Shown: piece after piece, positions 25,226 to 36,191 of the stretch
Numbering within the stretch: the first letter of the stretch is position 1
How the letters are laid out: every line of letters begins with the position of its first letter
Origin: Gordonia sp. OPL2
Lineage (GTDB): Bacteria > Actinomycetota > Actinomycetes > Mycobacteriales > Mycobacteriaceae
Assembly: GCF_003797825.1 (NCBI RefSeq)
Contig: NZ_RKME01000003.1
Coordinates: 1-64,000, forward strand
DNA length: 64,000 nt
Direction of reading: 5' to 3'
Notes under the pieces: generated by a model
What the model was told of the DNA's origin: nothing
The model's input: the letters and a program-made list of their open reading frames with translations, nothing else
The model's database searches: none
Position numbers and translations under genes: made by a program

Positions 25226-26755
25226 TCAGTCCAGGTGATGGCCGATCACGGGCGGCGCAGGATCGATCCCTCCGCAGATCAGTTCCTCGATGCGGGTCAG
25301 ATCGAGATGTTCCCGCACCAGATCGGCCATGAGGTCGACCTGCGCGGCGCGGACCTCGTCGACCACGGTCGTCGACGACACGACGAAGCCGTGCCGACCA
25401 CTCTCGGCCGCAACGGTGCGGAGCAGGTCGCGGCGAAACACATCGGAGGCGAGCAGGCCGTGCCAGTGGGTGCCGCGCACCACGCCACGCACCGCTCCCT
25501 CGGGGCCGTGCGTGTCGTCGACGAGCCACGGCTGTTCGCGCGAGGAGTGAACACGGCCGTGATGGATCTCGTAGCCGGTGACCGCCGTACCCGACGCGGT
25601 CCCGGTGACCTGGCGCAGGATCTTGTCCTGATCGAAGGCGATCTCGAGATCGAGCAGGCCGAGTCCGTCGACGCCGCCCGCGCCGGACTCGACGGGGTCG
25701 TCGATCCGCCGTGCGAGCATCTGGAACCCGCCGCAGATACCGATCACCGGCTGCCCGTCTCGAGCCCGGCCCTTCAGTGCGTCATCGAGTCCGCGCGCCC
25801 GGAGCCAGGCGAGGTCGGACACCGTCGCACGGGTACCCGGGATCACCGCGAGGTCGGCGGAACGGACGGCGGAGGGGTCGTCGACCCAGGTGACATCGAC
25901 GCCTGGCTCACAGCCGAGCGCCTCGACGTCGGTGGTGTTGGACACGCGCGGCAGACGGATCGCGGCGACGGTCAACCGACTCGCACCGAGGCCCGTGCCT
26001 GCGGTGTCCGGCGGTCCGACGCGGCGTCCCACCGATGCGCCCAGCGAGTCCTCGGCGTCGAGCCACAGGTCAGTGCTGTACGGGAGAACCCCGAGGGTGT
26101 CCCGCCCGGTCATCTCCCGCAGACGATCGAGTCCGGGCGCCAGGATCGTCGGGTCGCCACGGAATTTGTTGATGACATAGCCGGCGATGAGCCGCTGGTC
26201 GTCGGCGTCGAGGACGGCGGTGGTACCGAACAGATGTGCCAGCGAGCCGCCGCGGTCGATGTCGGAGACCAGGAGGACGGGTAGGTTTGCCGCGCGGGCG
26301 AGACCCATGTTCGCCAGGTCGGTGGCCCGCAGGTTGATCTCGGCGACCGAACCGGCGCCTTCGACGACGACGACGTCGAATTCGGCTCGCAGCGAGGCCA
26401 ATTCCTCGGCGACGAGACCGGCGAGGTGCGACCGCCAGGTGTGATAGTCGCGTGCGCCGACGTCGCCCGCAGGCTTGCCCCGCACCACCACATGTGATCG
26501 GCGATCGCTGCCGGGCTTCAGCAGCACCGGGTTGAACCGGGTGGACGGGGCGAGGCCACAGGCATACGCCTGCAAGGCCTGCGCGCGTCCGATCTCCCCG
26601 CCGTCAAGGGTGACGACGGAATTGTTCGACATGTTCTGTGCCTTGAACGGCGCGACCCGCACTCCACGTCGGCGGAGCTCTCGGCACAGACCCGCGACGA
26701 TGAGACTCTTGCCGGCGTCGGAACTGGTGCCGCCGACGAGCAGCGCACCCTTCAC
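25226..26755 (-). CDS. cobQ: Cobyric acid synthase
   Basis: 509 residues. The N-terminal P-loop [17 protein letters not shown], the AQNMSNNS motif and [10 protein letters not shown] are diagnostic, and the C-terminal glutaminase has GICGGFQML (Cys). It performs four successive amidations of adenosylcobyrinic a,c-diamide to cobyric acid. Start is GTG at 26755. It is separate from the cob cluster at 13942-18057 but completes the same pathway. It lies 10 bases after mapB on the same strand, so the two are probably co-transcribed. Confidence 0.96.
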   Translation of the reverse strand: MKGALLVGGTSSDAGKSLIVAGLCRELRRRGVRVAPFKAQNMSNNSVVTLDGGEIGRAQALQAYACGLAPSTRFNPVLLKPGSDRRSHVVVRGKPAGDVGARDYHTWRSHLAGLVAEELASLRAEFDVVVVEGAGSVAEINLRATDLANMGLARAANLPVLLVSDIDRGGSLAHLFGTTAVLDADDQRLIAGYVINKFRGDPTILAPGLDRLREMTGRDTLGVLPYSTDLWLDAEDSLGASVGRRVGPPDTAGTGLGASRLTVAAIRLPRVSNTTDVEALGCEPGVDVTWVDDPSAVRSADLAVIPGTRATVSDLAWLRARGLDDALKGRARDGQPVIGICGGFQMLARRIDDPVESGAGGVDGLGLLDLEIAFDQDKILRQVTGTASGTAVTGYEIHHGRVHSSREQPWLVDDTHGPEGAVRGVVRGTHWHGLLASDVFRRDLLRTVAAESGRHGFVVSSTTVVDEVRAAQVDLMADLVREHLDLTRIEELICGGIDPAPPVIGHHLD

Positions 26756-26765
26756 GCGGTCGGTG

Positions 26766-27629
26766 TCACTCGTCCGGGAGGGTCAAGATCTCGGCGCCGT
26801 CGTCGGTCACGACCAGGGTGTGCTCGAACTGCGCGGTCCATCGTCTGTCGGTGGTGGCCACGGTCCAGCCGTCGTCCCAGATCTCGTAGCCGAGCCCGCC
26901 GAGATTGATCATCGGCTCGATGGTGAAGACCATGCCCGGCTCGATCACCGTGTCGACGTTCGGCTGGTCGTAGTGCAGGATCACCAGACCGTTGTGAAAC
27001 GTCTCGCCGATGCCGTGGCCGGTGAAATCGCGCACAACCGTGTACCCGAACCGAGTGGCGTACGCCTCGATCACCCGGCCGATGACGTTCAGCTCCCGTC
27101 CCGGTTTCACCGCCTTGATCGCACGCTGGGTCGCCGTGCGCGTGCGTTCCACGAGATCGGCCGCCTCCGTGGAGACATCGCCCGCGAGGAAGGTGGCGTT
27201 GGTGTCACCGTGCACCCCGTCGATGTAGGCGGTGACGTCGATGTTGACGATGTCACCGTCTTCGACCACCGTCGAGTCGGGGATGCCGTGGCAGATGATC
27301 TCGTTCAGCGAGGTACAGCAGGATTTCGGAAAACCCTTGTAGCCCAACGTCGACGGATAGGCGCCGTGATCGACCATGTACTCATGGGCGATCCGGTCGA
27401 GCTCGTCGGTGGTGACGCCGGGCGCCACGGCCCGTCCGGCCTCGGCCAGGGCGTTCGCCGCGATCTTCCCCGCGACGCGCATCTTCTCGATGGTCTCCGG
27501 TGTCTGGATCCAGGGTTCGTGGCCCTCGGCGACCGTCGATTTCCAGGCGTACTCCGGTCGCTCGATCGAGTCGGGAACCGGACGCGTCGGCGACAGCGTG
27601 CCGGGCCGCAGGGCAGCGCGAACAGTCAT
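26766..27629 (-). CDS. map: Methionine aminopeptidase, type Ic
   Basis: 287 residues. The five metal ligands are visible in order: Asp in [11 protein letters not shown], Asp in GDTNATF, His in GHGIGETFH, Glu in FTIEPM and Glu in QFEHTLVV. A 40-residue Pro-rich N-terminal extension is the type Ic feature of mycobacterial MapB. It removes initiator methionine co-translationally. ATG at 27629 is used; the long upstream frame is not conserved. The divergent promoter region to 27749 also serves the haem importer. Confidence 0.95.
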   Translation of the reverse strand: MTVRAALRPGTLSPTRPVPDSIERPEYAWKSTVAEGHEPWIQTPETIEKMRVAGKIAANALAEAGRAVAPGVTTDELDRIAHEYMVDHGAYPSTLGYKGFPKSCCTSLNEIICHGIPDSTVVEDGDIVNIDVTAYIDGVHGDTNATFLAGDVSTEAADLVERTRTATQRAIKAVKPGRELNVIGRVIEAYATRFGYTVVRDFTGHGIGETFHNGLVILHYDQPNVDTVIEPGMVFTIEPMINLGGLGYEIWDDGWTVATTDRRWTAQFEHTLVVTDDGAEILTLPDE

Positions 27630-27666
27630 GACCCACACTGTATCGCTGTCCACCGGACGGGCGGAG

Positions 27667-27693
27667 GCACCGCGGGCACCGCGGGCACCGCGG
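27667..27693. repeat. Three 9-base tandem repeats between map and the ABC importer
   Basis: GCACCGCGG is repeated three times head to tail in the divergent intergenic region between map (start 27629) and the substrate-binding protein (start 27749). It is a simple GC-rich repeat with no clear regulatory symmetry. Confidence 0.6.
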
Positions 27694-27748
27694 GCCTTGC
27701 GCGCCGTGACAACTAAGGTGGCAGGCGAGCGCGATGAGTGGAGGACTC

Positions 27749-28897
27749 GTGAGGGCGGGCGAGCTGGATGTGACCGACGGACCGGGCGCAGGCGTGGGCC
27801 GCGGCGCACCACGTCCGGAACGGATCGACCCCGACGGCACGATGTCGCGACGCCGACCCTGCTCCCGCGCTGTGCGCCTGGTCCTCGTCGCCGTCGCCGC
27901 GCTGCTCGTCGGATCGACGTCGGCGTGCTTCGTCGAGCCGATCGAGCAGACCGACGCTTCGTCCTCGGTGGCACCGACGGCCCATCTGCGCAGCGGCCCG
28001 CAGACCGCGGAGTTGCCGCAACGCGACATCGTCCCGGTTGCCGACGATCCCACCCCGTCCCTGCCGGTCACCGTCGACTCGGTGCGCTACGGCGCGGTCA
28101 CCGTCCGCGACACGTCGCGCATCGTCGCCGTCGACATCAACGGCACGCTCGGGAGCATCGTGTTCTCCCTCGGGCTTGGATCGCATGTGGTGGGCCGAGA
28201 CACCTCGACCGCATTCCCGTCGGCCGTCGGCCTTCCGGTCGTGACCAACCGGGGTCACAGCCTCAACGCCGAGTCGGTCCTGGCTCTGGCGCCCAGTGTG
28301 GTGCTGGTCGACGAGAACACGGTGCCCGCCGCCGCCGTCGACCAGATCCGGGACTCCGGGGTACCCATCGTGGTGTTCGAGGGAACGCGCAGCCTGGCGT
28401 CCAACGACGCGTTGATCCGGTCGGTGGCCCACACCCTCGGCGTCGAGGAGCAGGGTGAGCAACTCGCGGCCCGCACCGACCGGCAGGTCGCCGCCGCGAG
28501 GAAACTGGTCCCGTCGCCCTCCGGCGATCCGACGATCGCGTTCGTCTACATCCGGGGGCGCAACCTGATCCTGCTCGCCGGTCCCGGCTCGGGCGCCGAC
28601 GACCTGATCGAGACGCTCGGCGGCCGCGACGCCGGTGAGGCAGCCGACCTGAGCGGCGCCTTCACCGCCATCACCGCCGAGGCGATGATCAAAGCCGATC
28701 CGGACGTGATCATGGTGATGACACAGGGCGCCGACACGGTCGGCGGTCTCGACGGTGTGCTCGCACTGCCCGGCATCGCCGAGACCGACGCCGGCCGCAA
28801 CCGCCGCATCGTGCAGATGGACGAGACCAAGATCCTCGCGTTCGGCCCCGACGTCGGCGAGGTCCTGTCGTCCCTGGCCCGGGCGATCTACACATGA
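27749..28897 (+). CDS. hmuT: Haem/iron ABC transporter substrate-binding lipoprotein
   Basis: 382 residues of the periplasmic-binding family for haem or siderophores (HmuT/BtuF type): [42 protein letters not shown] and a C-terminal GFP-like region. A lipobox STSAC follows a hydrophobic run whose own start could be ATG 27842. I use GTG 27749, which has a GGAGG site four bases upstream; ATG 27734 is also in frame. It captures the ligand outside the membrane for the two coupled genes that follow. No iron box is visible upstream. Confidence 0.86.
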   Translation: MRAGELDVTDGPGAGVGRGAPRPERIDPDGTMSRRRPCSRAVRLVLVAVAALLVGSTSACFVEPIEQTDASSSVAPTAHLRSGPQTAELPQRDIVPVADDPTPSLPVTVDSVRYGAVTVRDTSRIVAVDINGTLGSIVFSLGLGSHVVGRDTSTAFPSAVGLPVVTNRGHSLNAESVLALAPSVVLVDENTVPAAAVDQIRDSGVPIVVFEGTRSLASNDALIRSVAHTLGVEEQGEQLAARTDRQVAAARKLVPSPSGDPTIAFVYIRGRNLILLAGPGSGADDLIETLGGRDAGEAADLSGAFTAITAEAMIKADPDVIMVMTQGADTVGGLDGVLALPGIAETDAGRNRRIVQMDETKILAFGPDVGEVLSSLARAIYT

Positions 28898-29982
28898 GCG
28901 CCCCGACAACGACCCGCCCGTCGACGACTGCGGCGGCCCGACGCGCCCGCCACCGGACGCGCAACCTGATCGTGATGGCCGTCCTCCTGATCGGGACCGC
29001 CGCGCTCGTGGTCGTCTCCGCGGGCATGGGCCAGGTCGGGGTGCCGCCCATCGAGGTCCTCGGCAGCCTCGCCCATCACTTCCACCTCGACATCGGCCCC
29101 TTGCCGTCGCACCCCAACGGCGAAGGCGCACTGTGGAACGTGCGGTTCCCGCGCATCGTGCTGGGTCTGCTCGTCGGCGCGGCCCTGGGCGCGGGTGGCT
29201 GCCTCCTTCAGGGCGTGCTCGCCAATCCCCTGGCCGAACCGGGCATCATCGGTGTCTCGTCCGGCGCGGCGGTCGGCGCGTGCCTGATGATCGTCCTGGG
29301 CGGCGGCACGGCGAACGACTGGGCCCTCGCCGGGGCGGCGTTCGTCTTCGGCCTCTTCACAGCGGCCTCGGTCTATCTGCTGTCCCTGCGCGACGGCGGC
29401 ACGTCGACGATCATGCTGGTGCTCACCGGGATCGCGGTGAACGCCTTCACCCTCGGCATCATCGCCTACCTGACCTTCGCCGCGTCGACCGCGGCGCGTG
29501 AGCAGATCGTGTTCTGGCAGTTGGGGTCCCTGGCCGGCACCACGTGGGACGAGGTGTGGGTCTCGACACCGCTGATCGTCGCGGCGGTCGCCGGGGCGCT
29601 CGTCCTGGTCCACAAGATCGACCTGCTCGCCCTCGGCGAGGTCCAGGCCGCGTCCCTCGGCGTCAACGTGGAACTGGTGCGACGACAGGTCATCGTGCTC
29701 GTGTCGATCCTCACCGCGGCGGCGGTCGCGTTCGCGGGGATCATCATGTTCGTCGGGCTGATCGTGCCGCACGTGCTCCGGTTGATCGTCGGCCCGAGGC
29801 ACGCGATCCTGCTGCCCGCGAGTGTCGTCGGCGGGGCGCTGGTCATCACCGCCGCCGACCTCGCCGCACGCACCATGCTCGGGGATGCCGACCTGCCGCT
29901 GGGCATGTTCACCTCGCTGATCGGCGGCCCGGTGTTCTTCCTCCTGTTGCGCCGCAGCCGACATGCGGGAGCCGGCTGGTGA
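28894..29982 (+). CDS. hmuU: FecCD-family ABC permease
   Basis: 362 residues with about nine or ten hydrophobic segments. The FecCD signatures are the RFPRIVLGLLVGAALGAGG and NPLAEPGIIGVSSGAA region near the N-terminus and the FVGLIVPHVLR motif near the end, which contacts the ATPase. It forms the membrane channel of the haem or siderophore importer. ATG at 28894 overlaps the binding-protein stop, and its own stop overlaps the ATPase start, so the three genes are tightly coupled. Confidence 0.93.
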   Translation: MSAPTTTRPSTTAAARRARHRTRNLIVMAVLLIGTAALVVVSAGMGQVGVPPIEVLGSLAHHFHLDIGPLPSHPNGEGALWNVRFPRIVLGLLVGAALGAGGCLLQGVLANPLAEPGIIGVSSGAAVGACLMIVLGGGTANDWALAGAAFVFGLFTAASVYLLSLRDGGTSTIMLVLTGIAVNAFTLGIIAYLTFAASTAAREQIVFWQLGSLAGTTWDEVWVSTPLIVAAVAGALVLVHKIDLLALGEVQAASLGVNVELVRRQVIVLVSILTAAAVAFAGIIMFVGLIVPHVLRLIVGPRHAILLPASVVGGALVITAADLAARTMLGDADLPLGMFTSLIGGPVFFLLLRRSRHAGAGW

Positions 29983-30779
29983 CCGCGGCCGACAGCACGA
30001 CGGCAGCGACGACGGGAGTGGTCGCCGCCGACATCACCGTCACGCTCGGCGGCCGCGAGGTGGTACGCGACGTCTCCGTGCGGGTGGCGCCCGGCACATT
30101 GCTCGCGCTGGTGGGCCCGAACGGCTGCGGAAAGTCGACCCTGCTGTCCGTGATCGCCGGGCTGCGCCGCCCGGACCGCGGCACCGTGCTGATCGATGAC
30201 CGACCGGTGGCGGCCGCGTCGTCGCGAGACCTCGCCCGTCTCCGGTCGTTCGTGACCCAGCACAACCGCACCGACACGCCGTTCACCGTCGCCGAGGTCG
30301 TGGAGATGGGTCGGTTCCCGTGGCTGCGCACTCCCGCCGCGGTCCGGTCACCGGAGATCATCGACGACGCCATCCTCGCCTGCGACCTCGCCGACATCGT
30401 CGACCGTCCGTTCTCGCAGCTGTCCGGCGGTCAGCAGGCCCGGGTGTCGATCGCGCGGGCGATCGCGCAACAGGCGCCCGTCATGCTGCTCGACGAACCC
30501 ACCGCGGCACTGGACATCCATCACCAGGAGTCCGTGCTCGACATCCTGCGCGGTGCCCGAGACGGCGGATCGGCCGTTCTGCTCGTCGTGCACGATCTCT
30601 CGCTGGCCGCGGCCTACGCCGATCGCGTCGCGCTCATGAAGGACGGACACCTGCTGGCCGAGGGCCCCACGCGCGAGGTGATGACCGCCGACCTGCTCTC
30701 CGACACCTACGATCACCCGGTCGAGATCCTCGACCACCCGGAGTCCGGTCAGCCGATCATCGTGCCGCGCCGCACCTGA
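29979..30779 (+). CDS. hmuV: Haem/iron ABC transporter ATP-binding protein
   Basis: 266 residues with a complete ABC ATPase: Walker A VGPNGCGKSTLL, Q-loop VTQHNRTDTPF, signature LSGGQQARVSIARA, Walker B VMLLDEPTAALD and the switch His in LLVVHDLSLA. It is closest in style to HmuV/FecE ATPases. GTG at 29979 overlaps the permease stop. A GC-rich hairpin follows the gene. Haem as ligand is inferred from family; siderophore uptake cannot be excluded. Confidence 0.92.
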   Translation: MTAADSTTAATTGVVAADITVTLGGREVVRDVSVRVAPGTLLALVGPNGCGKSTLLSVIAGLRRPDRGTVLIDDRPVAAASSRDLARLRSFVTQHNRTDTPFTVAEVVEMGRFPWLRTPAAVRSPEIIDDAILACDLADIVDRPFSQLSGGQQARVSIARAIAQQAPVMLLDEPTAALDIHHQESVLDILRGARDGGSAVLLVVHDLSLAAAYADRVALMKDGHLLAEGPTREVMTADLLSDTYDHPVEILDHPESGQPIIVPRRT

Positions 30780-30820
30780 ACAGTCCGCTCACCCGTCGAC
30801 TTCACGCCCATCGACCGCTC

Positions 30821-30838
30821 GCGCGCCACCAGGCGCGC
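30821..30838. terminator. Hairpin between the ABC importer and the PBP gene
   Basis: GCGCGCC, loop ACCA, GGCGCGC: seven perfect GC pairs between the convergent stops at 30779 and 30854. A bidirectional terminator is likely. Confidence 0.6.
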
Positions 30839-30853
30839 CGCATCCGGCGCTCG

Positions 30854-32692
30854 TCAGGATCGCGCCGCGGCATAGTATCCGGGCGGCAACGACCCGAAGA
30901 AGTCGCGCGTCACGGCGACCGCGTTGTTGGAGTCGCCACCGCCCACCACGAGTGTGGCGAAGGCCAGGTCGCCTCGATAGCCCGCGAACCACGCGTGCGA
31001 TCCGCCGGCGAACTCGGCCTCGCCGGTCTTGCCGAGAACGTCACCCTGACCGGCGATCACCGTGCCCGTGCCCTGCTGGACGACGGCCCGCATCATCGGC
31101 CGCAGCTCGGCCACCACCCCGGGTGACAGCGACGGCTGCGGTCCGGTCACCTTCGTCGGTTTGCCGAGGATCAGCTGCGGGACAGGCGCCTTGCCGTTGT
31201 GCGCAACGGTGGCTGCCACGAGGGACAGTCCGAGCGGGCTGACCAGGACCTTGCCCTGACCGAAACCGTCCTCGCTGCGCGCCACCAGCTCCGGTGCGAT
31301 CGGCACCGAACCGGAGACGGCGTCGAGACCGGCGATGTCGTACTGCTGTCCGATCCCCATCGACGCCGCGGTGTGGGCCAGGTCCGACGGCCCCATCTCG
31401 CTGGCGAGCTTGGCGAAGGTCGTGTTGCAGGAGCTCGCGAAAGCCTGCAGCATCGGCACGGTTCCCAGGGAGAAGCGATCGTAGTTCGGGATGCGGCGTG
31501 GACCGATCTCGATCTCGCCCGGGCACGGCACCATCGTCTGCGGGTGGGCGAGATCACGACTGATCGCCGCCGCCGCGGTCACCATCTTGAACGTCGACCC
31601 GGGCGGATAAAGACCGGTGGTGGCGATGGGGCCGCTCCGGTCGGCCGACTTGTTCTGGGCGACCGCGAGGATGTGTCCGGTCGAGGGCTGGACCACCACC
31701 ATCGCGATCTGGAACCGATTGGTGGCGTCGACGGCACGCTGCGCAGCGGTCTGGACCTGTCGGGACAGGCTCAGCGAGACGGCTGGCGCCGGTTCGGGCG
31801 CGTGGTCGGCGAGGACGTCGGCGTCCAGGCCGTTGGGGTTGACGGTCACCACCCGCCAGCCGACGCGACCGTCGACCTCCTTGTCGACGACCTTCTTCAC
31901 CTCTGTCAGCAGCGCCGGAGCGAAACCCGGGTTCTTGGCGACGAGTTCTGCCTGCTCGTTGTGCACGACACCGGGGATGGCCAGTTGATCCCGGAGTCGA
32001 TCGAAATCCCGCTGCGAGAGTCGCGTGATCGGGTACGGCGTCTGCGCTGCGGTGCTCTCCTCGGCGATCTTCTGGGCGGAGAGGGTGGGATCGAACGGAC
32101 GCAGCACCGAGACGAGCCGGGTCACGGAGTCGGCGACCGAACCACTCGCGGCCGCGGCCGCGGCATCGAAGTTGATGCCGACGACCGTTCCGTTGACCAT
32201 CACCTCGGATCCGTCGGCCTCGTTGACGGTGGCCCGCGGCGCCCCCAGAATCCGCAGTGAGAGTCGTTGATTGGCACCGAGATCCGGATGGATGTCGGTC
32301 GAGGTCCAGCGCACCGTCCATCCGCTGCCCGACGATCGGATCATCTTGACCCGCGCCGGATAGCTCCACTCCCGGCCGCGCGGCAGGTCCCAGTGGTAGG
32401 TGACGTCGATGTCGGCGGTGTCGCCGGACACAGCCGCCTTGCCGGTGCTCGCGGAGAGTTTCTCGGCGGCGAGTCCATCCCACGCGGCGGCGAGGTTCGC
32501 GGTCGCCTCGGTCGGATTGTCGGTGAGTCCGGCGGCAGCCGCAATGTCCTTGGCGCCGTAGGCGGTCAGGAATCGTTCGACGGCTTGGCGTGGACCGTCG
32601 TCGGCCGTGGCGCAGCCGGCGACGCCGAACGCCACGACGGCACTCATCGACACACAGGCCACGTTGATCGCACGCCGTCTCATCTGCAACAT
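30854..32692 (-). CDS. Penicillin-binding lipoprotein, class B transpeptidase
   Basis: 612 residues. A signal ending in the lipobox VAGC (Cys27) is followed by an NTF2-like MecA-type domain, a dimerisation region, and the transpeptidase with SxxK (STFK, Ser366), SxN (SCN, Ser420) and KTG (Lys554). It cross-links peptidoglycan at the outer face of the membrane and corresponds to mycobacterial Rv2864c. MecA_N-type class B PBPs are often beta-lactam tolerant, so resistance is possible but unproven. ATG at 32692 is used; 32683 also fits. Confidence 0.92.
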   Translation of the reverse strand: MLQMRRRAINVACVSMSAVVAFGVAGCATADDGPRQAVERFLTAYGAKDIAAAAGLTDNPTEATANLAAAWDGLAAEKLSASTGKAAVSGDTADIDVTYHWDLPRGREWSYPARVKMIRSSGSGWTVRWTSTDIHPDLGANQRLSLRILGAPRATVNEADGSEVMVNGTVVGINFDAAAAAASGSVADSVTRLVSVLRPFDPTLSAQKIAEESTAAQTPYPITRLSQRDFDRLRDQLAIPGVVHNEQAELVAKNPGFAPALLTEVKKVVDKEVDGRVGWRVVTVNPNGLDADVLADHAPEPAPAVSLSLSRQVQTAAQRAVDATNRFQIAMVVVQPSTGHILAVAQNKSADRSGPIATTGLYPPGSTFKMVTAAAAISRDLAHPQTMVPCPGEIEIGPRRIPNYDRFSLGTVPMLQAFASSCNTTFAKLASEMGPSDLAHTAASMGIGQQYDIAGLDAVSGSVPIAPELVARSEDGFGQGKVLVSPLGLSLVAATVAHNGKAPVPQLILGKPTKVTGPQPSLSPGVVAELRPMMRAVVQQGTGTVIAGQGDVLGKTGEAEFAGGSHAWFAGYRGDLAFATLVVGGGDSNNAVAVTRDFFGSLPPGYYAAARS

Positions 32693-32776
32693 CGTTGTCG
32701 ATGATATGGCGGATTGACCCGAAAACCCGTGCGCCACGCGCGCACATCGGCGAACCGCGCTGGTGATCCGCGCCGA

Positions 32777-33613
32777 TCAGTCGACGAGGACCGTCGCGAA
32801 GGTGCCGACCTCGCTGAAGCCGACCTGGCGATACACCGCCCGGGCGGTGTGGTTGAAGCTGTTGACGTACAGGCTCGGGATCCGACCGTGGGCGATGATC
32901 GCGGCGGCGACCGCAGCCGTGCCGCGGGCGCCGAACCCCTCACCGCGTCGGTCGGGAGCGACCCAGACCCCCTGGATCTGGCCGACTTTACGTGAGAGCG
33001 AACCGATCTCGGCCTTGAACACCACCTCGCCGCGATCGAACCGGGCGAACACACGTTGCGCGGTGATCAGAGACGCCAGACGTCGGCGATAGGACCGACC
33101 GCCGTCGCCCGCGCACGGATCGACACCGACCTCCCCGATGAACATGTCGATCGCGGCAGGGAGGTATGCGTCCAGATCCTCGAGGGTCACGAGCCGCACC
33201 AGCGGATCGGGGGCCACCGCGGGGGCGTCGGTCAGCGCCATCAGCGGCTGACTGTCCCGGATCTCGCGGGCCGGCCCCCAGCAGGGTGCGATGCGTTCCC
33301 AGAACGGCAACACCATCTCCGCACGGCCGACGATGGAGGAACACACACGCGGCGCAGAGGACGCACGGTCGGCGAAACCCTCCATGTCGCCGGGCGATCC
33401 GAGCAACGGGATGAGATTGGCGCCGGAAAAACAGAGCGAACTGGTCGGGTCGTCGGTCGTCCACAGTTCGCCGCCGAGCAATCGCGGATTGATGCCGTGC
33501 GACTCGAACCGGGCGGCGACCATGCACATGGCGACGGGGTCGGAGGTCAGCACACGTTCGACCACCGGCGCGTCACGCGCCCCGAGTGGCCGGTCGCCCA
33601 GCAGCTTCAGCAC
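32777..33613 (-). CDS. GNAT acetyltransferase with DUF4081 domain (Rv2867c-like)
   Basis: 278 residues. An N-terminal DUF4081 domain (about 1-120, ending around FWERIAPCWG) precedes a GNAT domain whose acetyl-CoA loop is VAPDRRGEGFGARGTAAV and whose last strand is AVYRQVGFSEVG. The substrate is unknown. GTG at 33613 is preferred because AGGAG is five bases upstream; GTG at 33616 would leave only two. The neighbours are the PBP and ispG. Confidence 0.87.
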   Translation of the reverse strand: MLKLLGDRPLGARDAPVVERVLTSDPVAMCMVAARFESHGINPRLLGGELWTTDDPTSSLCFSGANLIPLLGSPGDMEGFADRASSAPRVCSSIVGRAEMVLPFWERIAPCWGPAREIRDSQPLMALTDAPAVAPDPLVRLVTLEDLDAYLPAAIDMFIGEVGVDPCAGDGGRSYRRRLASLITAQRVFARFDRGEVVFKAEIGSLSRKVGQIQGVWVAPDRRGEGFGARGTAAVAAAIIAHGRIPSLYVNSFNHTARAVYRQVGFSEVGTFATVLVD

Positions 33614-33690
33614 CACCGCTCCTCTGCAGTAGTCGGGCCCGAACGTGTCCTTGAGCTCGCGCGGTCGGCGGCTGCCCGCTGCGTTGCGCC

Positions 33691-34872
33691 TCAGCTGACG
33701 GTGACGACCGGTGAACCCGCTTCCCTGTCCTCACCAGTGTCACCCGACTCACCCGCGATCCGCAGCGCTTCTTCGATCAAGGTCTCCACGATGTCGGCTT
33801 CCGGCACGGTCTTGATGACTTCACCCTTGACGAAGATCTGGCCCTTGCCGTTGCCGGATGCGACCCCGAGATCGGCCTCGCGCGCCTCGCCGGGACCGTT
33901 GACGACGCAACCCATCACGGCGACGCGCAGCGGCACCTCCATGCCTTCGAGTCCGGCGGTCACGGCGTCGGCCAGCTTGTAGACGTCCACCTGGGCACGA
34001 CCACACGAGGGGCAGGACACGATCTCGAGCTTGCGGGGCCGCAGGTTCAGTGACTGCAGGATCTGGTCGCCGACCTTGATCTCCTCGGCGGGCGGCGCCG
34101 ACAGCGACACACGGATGGTGTCGCCGATGCCCTCGGAGAGCAGCGCACCGAAGGCGACCGCGGACTTGATGGTGCCCTGGAAGGCCGGCCCGGCCTCCGT
34201 CACGCCGAGGTGCAGCGGATAGTCACACTGCGCGGCGAGCTGCCGGTAGGCCTCGACCATGATCACCGGGTCGTTGTGCTTGACCGAGATCTTGATGTCA
34301 CCGAAACCGTGTTCCTCGAACAAGCCGGCCTCCCACAGGGCGGACTCGACGAGCGCCTCGGGGGTGGCCTTGCCGTACTTGTCCATGATCCGTTTGTCGA
34401 GCGATCCGGCGTTGACGCCGATGCGGATCGGGATCCCGGCGGCGCCGGCGGCCTTCGCCACCTCCTTGACCCGGCCGTCGAACTCCTTGATGTTGCCCGG
34501 ATTGACCCGGACCGCGGCACACCCGGCGTCGATGGCCGCGAAGATGTACTTGGGCTGGAAATGGATGTCGGCGATGACCGGGATCTTCGACTTCTTGGCG
34601 ATGATCGGCAACGCCTCGGCGTCCTCCGGACGCGGGCAGGCGACGCGCACGATGTCGCATCCCGAGGCGGTGAGCTCGGCGATCTGCTGCAGCGTCGCGT
34701 TGATGTCGTGGGTCTTGGTGGTGGTCATCGACTGCACCGAGATCGGATGGTCGCTGCCCACTCCCACCGAGCCGACCTGGATCTGACGGGTGGTGCGACG
34801 CGGGGCGAGGACGGGCGGCGGTCCGGCGGGCATACCGAGACCGATCGGGATCGCGTCTCCTGGGGAGTTCAT
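33691..34872 (-). CDS. ispG: 4-hydroxy-3-methylbut-2-en-1-yl diphosphate synthase
   Basis: 393 residues. The TIM-barrel part has [12 protein letters not shown] and [12 protein letters not shown]. The iron-sulphur part has the cysteines in SCPSCGRAQ and [14 protein letters not shown] for the 4Fe-4S cluster. It performs the penultimate reductive step of MEP isoprenoid synthesis. ATG at 34872 has a GAGG site seven bases upstream. The MEP gene dxr lies two genes upstream with the Rip protease between, as in mycobacteria. Confidence 0.96.
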   Translation of the reverse strand: MNSPGDAIPIGLGMPAGPPPVLAPRRTTRQIQVGSVGVGSDHPISVQSMTTTKTHDINATLQQIAELTASGCDIVRVACPRPEDAEALPIIAKKSKIPVIADIHFQPKYIFAAIDAGCAAVRVNPGNIKEFDGRVKEVAKAAGAAGIPIRIGVNAGSLDKRIMDKYGKATPEALVESALWEAGLFEEHGFGDIKISVKHNDPVIMVEAYRQLAAQCDYPLHLGVTEAGPAFQGTIKSAVAFGALLSEGIGDTIRVSLSAPPAEEIKVGDQILQSLNLRPRKLEIVSCPSCGRAQVDVYKLADAVTAGLEGMEVPLRVAVMGCVVNGPGEAREADLGVASGNGKGQIFVKGEVIKTVPEADIVETLIEEALRIAGESGDTGEDREAGSPVVTVS

Positions 34873-34955
34873 CTGATTCACCTCGAAGGACGAAGGGGCT
34901 GTGTGGTGTGTCGACGTGTCCGGTCCGGTCGGGCCGTGTGGACCATCGGGGCTGG

Positions 34956-36191
34956 TCACTGGAAGAGCTGGATGGGGTTGATGATGTCGGCGGTGACGGT
35001 CAGGACCATGAAGCCACCCATGATGATCACCACCGCATACGTGATCGGCATGAGCTTCAGGTAGTCGACGGGTCCGCCCGCTGCGCGACCGAACCATCCG
35101 CGCACCGTGTTCCGGGCCTTCTCGTAGCCGACGATGGCCATGTGCCCACCATCCAACGGTAGTAGCGGGACGAGATTGAAGAGGCCCAGGAAGAAGTTGA
35201 TGCTGATCAGGAGCAGCAGGAAGGTGCTCCACGCGCCGCGCTCGACTGCCTGGCCACCCATCACCGACGCACCGTAGACGCTGACGGGGGTGTCGGCGGC
35301 GCGTTCGCCGCCGGTGACCGCGGTCCACAGAGCGCTGACCTTCGAGGGCAGGGACAGCAAGGCATCCCAGGTCGCCACGAACAGGTCGCCGGTGAACGAG
35401 AACGACGCCGGGATGACCGCGAGACCGTCATAATGGTTGATCGACGGCGGCGGGCTGAACTCGATGCCGACCTTGCGGGTCTGCTGGGTCTCGGTGCCGC
35501 CGTCACGCGTCGGCGCGGTCACCGTCGACGGTTGCGGTGTGATCGTGAACTCACGCTGCGAACCGTCGCGGTCGACGGTCAGCGCGACCGGTCCGGTCGA
35601 GTCGGTGATCTTCTCCGACACCTGCGAATAGTCCGACACCGGAGCACCGTTGACCGCGACGATCGTGTCGCCGGCCTGCAGTCCGGCGATCTCGGCCGGC
35701 CCCTGGGCGCTCGCGCACGGGGTCGACTCCGGATTCTTGTCGGTGAAGTACGTGGTGGCGGCGGGGACGCAGTCGACCTTCGACACGGTGGCCGGCACCG
35801 GGTCGTTGCTGATGTTGGGGAGCCCGAAGATCGCGCCGACGACGACGACGAGCACGAATCCGAGGATGAAGTTCTGTGCGGGACCGGCAAACAGGACGAC
35901 GAGGCGCTTCCACGGTTTCTGCAGGTACATGGCACGCGGACGATCCTCCTCGGAGATCTCGTCGTAGGGCGTCATGCCGGCGATGTCGCAGAAGCCACCG
36001 AGGGGCAGCGCCTTGACGCCGTACTCGGTCTCGCCGCGCCGGGTCGACCAGACGGTCGGTCCGAAACCCACGAAGTAGCGTCGCACCTTCATGCCGGTCG
36101 CCTGGGCCGCCCACATGTGGCCGCATTCGTGCCATGCCACCGACAGCAGCAGCGCCGCGGCGAACAGCGCCACGCCGAGCGCAAAACTCAC
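34956..36191 (-). CDS. rip: Intramembrane site-2 zinc metalloprotease Rip1/RseP
   Basis: 411 residues. The first membrane segment carries the zinc motif HECGH (His21, Glu22, His25), a central PDZ domain spans about 170-270, and a later helix holds the third ligand in [10 protein letters not shown]. Rip1 cleaves anti-sigma factors within the membrane to regulate envelope and lipid genes. The GTG start at 36191 overlaps the dxr stop (GTGA), so translation is coupled to isoprenoid synthesis. Confidence 0.95.
   Translation of the reverse strand: MSFALGVALFAAALLLSVAWHECGHMWAAQATGMKVRRYFVGFGPTVWSTRRGETEYGVKALPLGGFCDIAGMTPYDEISEEDRPRAMYLQKPWKRLVVLFAGPAQNFILGFVLVVVVGAIFGLPNISNDPVPATVSKVDCVPAATTYFTDKNPESTPCASAQGPAEIAGLQAGDTIVAVNGAPVSDYSQVSEKITDSTGPVALTVDRDGSQREFTITPQPSTVTAPTRDGGTETQQTRKVGIEFSPPPSINHYDGLAVIPASFSFTGDLFVATWDALLSLPSKVSALWTAVTGGERAADTPVSVYGASVMGGQAVERGAWSTFLLLLISINFFLGLFNLVPLLPLDGGHMAIVGYEKARNTVRGWFGRAAGGPVDYLKLMPITYAVVIIMGGFMVLTVTADIINPIQLFQ

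Noticed and set aside
27667..27693. Regulatory iterons upstream of map and the ABC importer
   Set aside because: The nine-base repeats are simple GC-rich tandem copies with no dyad symmetry and no helical phasing with a promoter.
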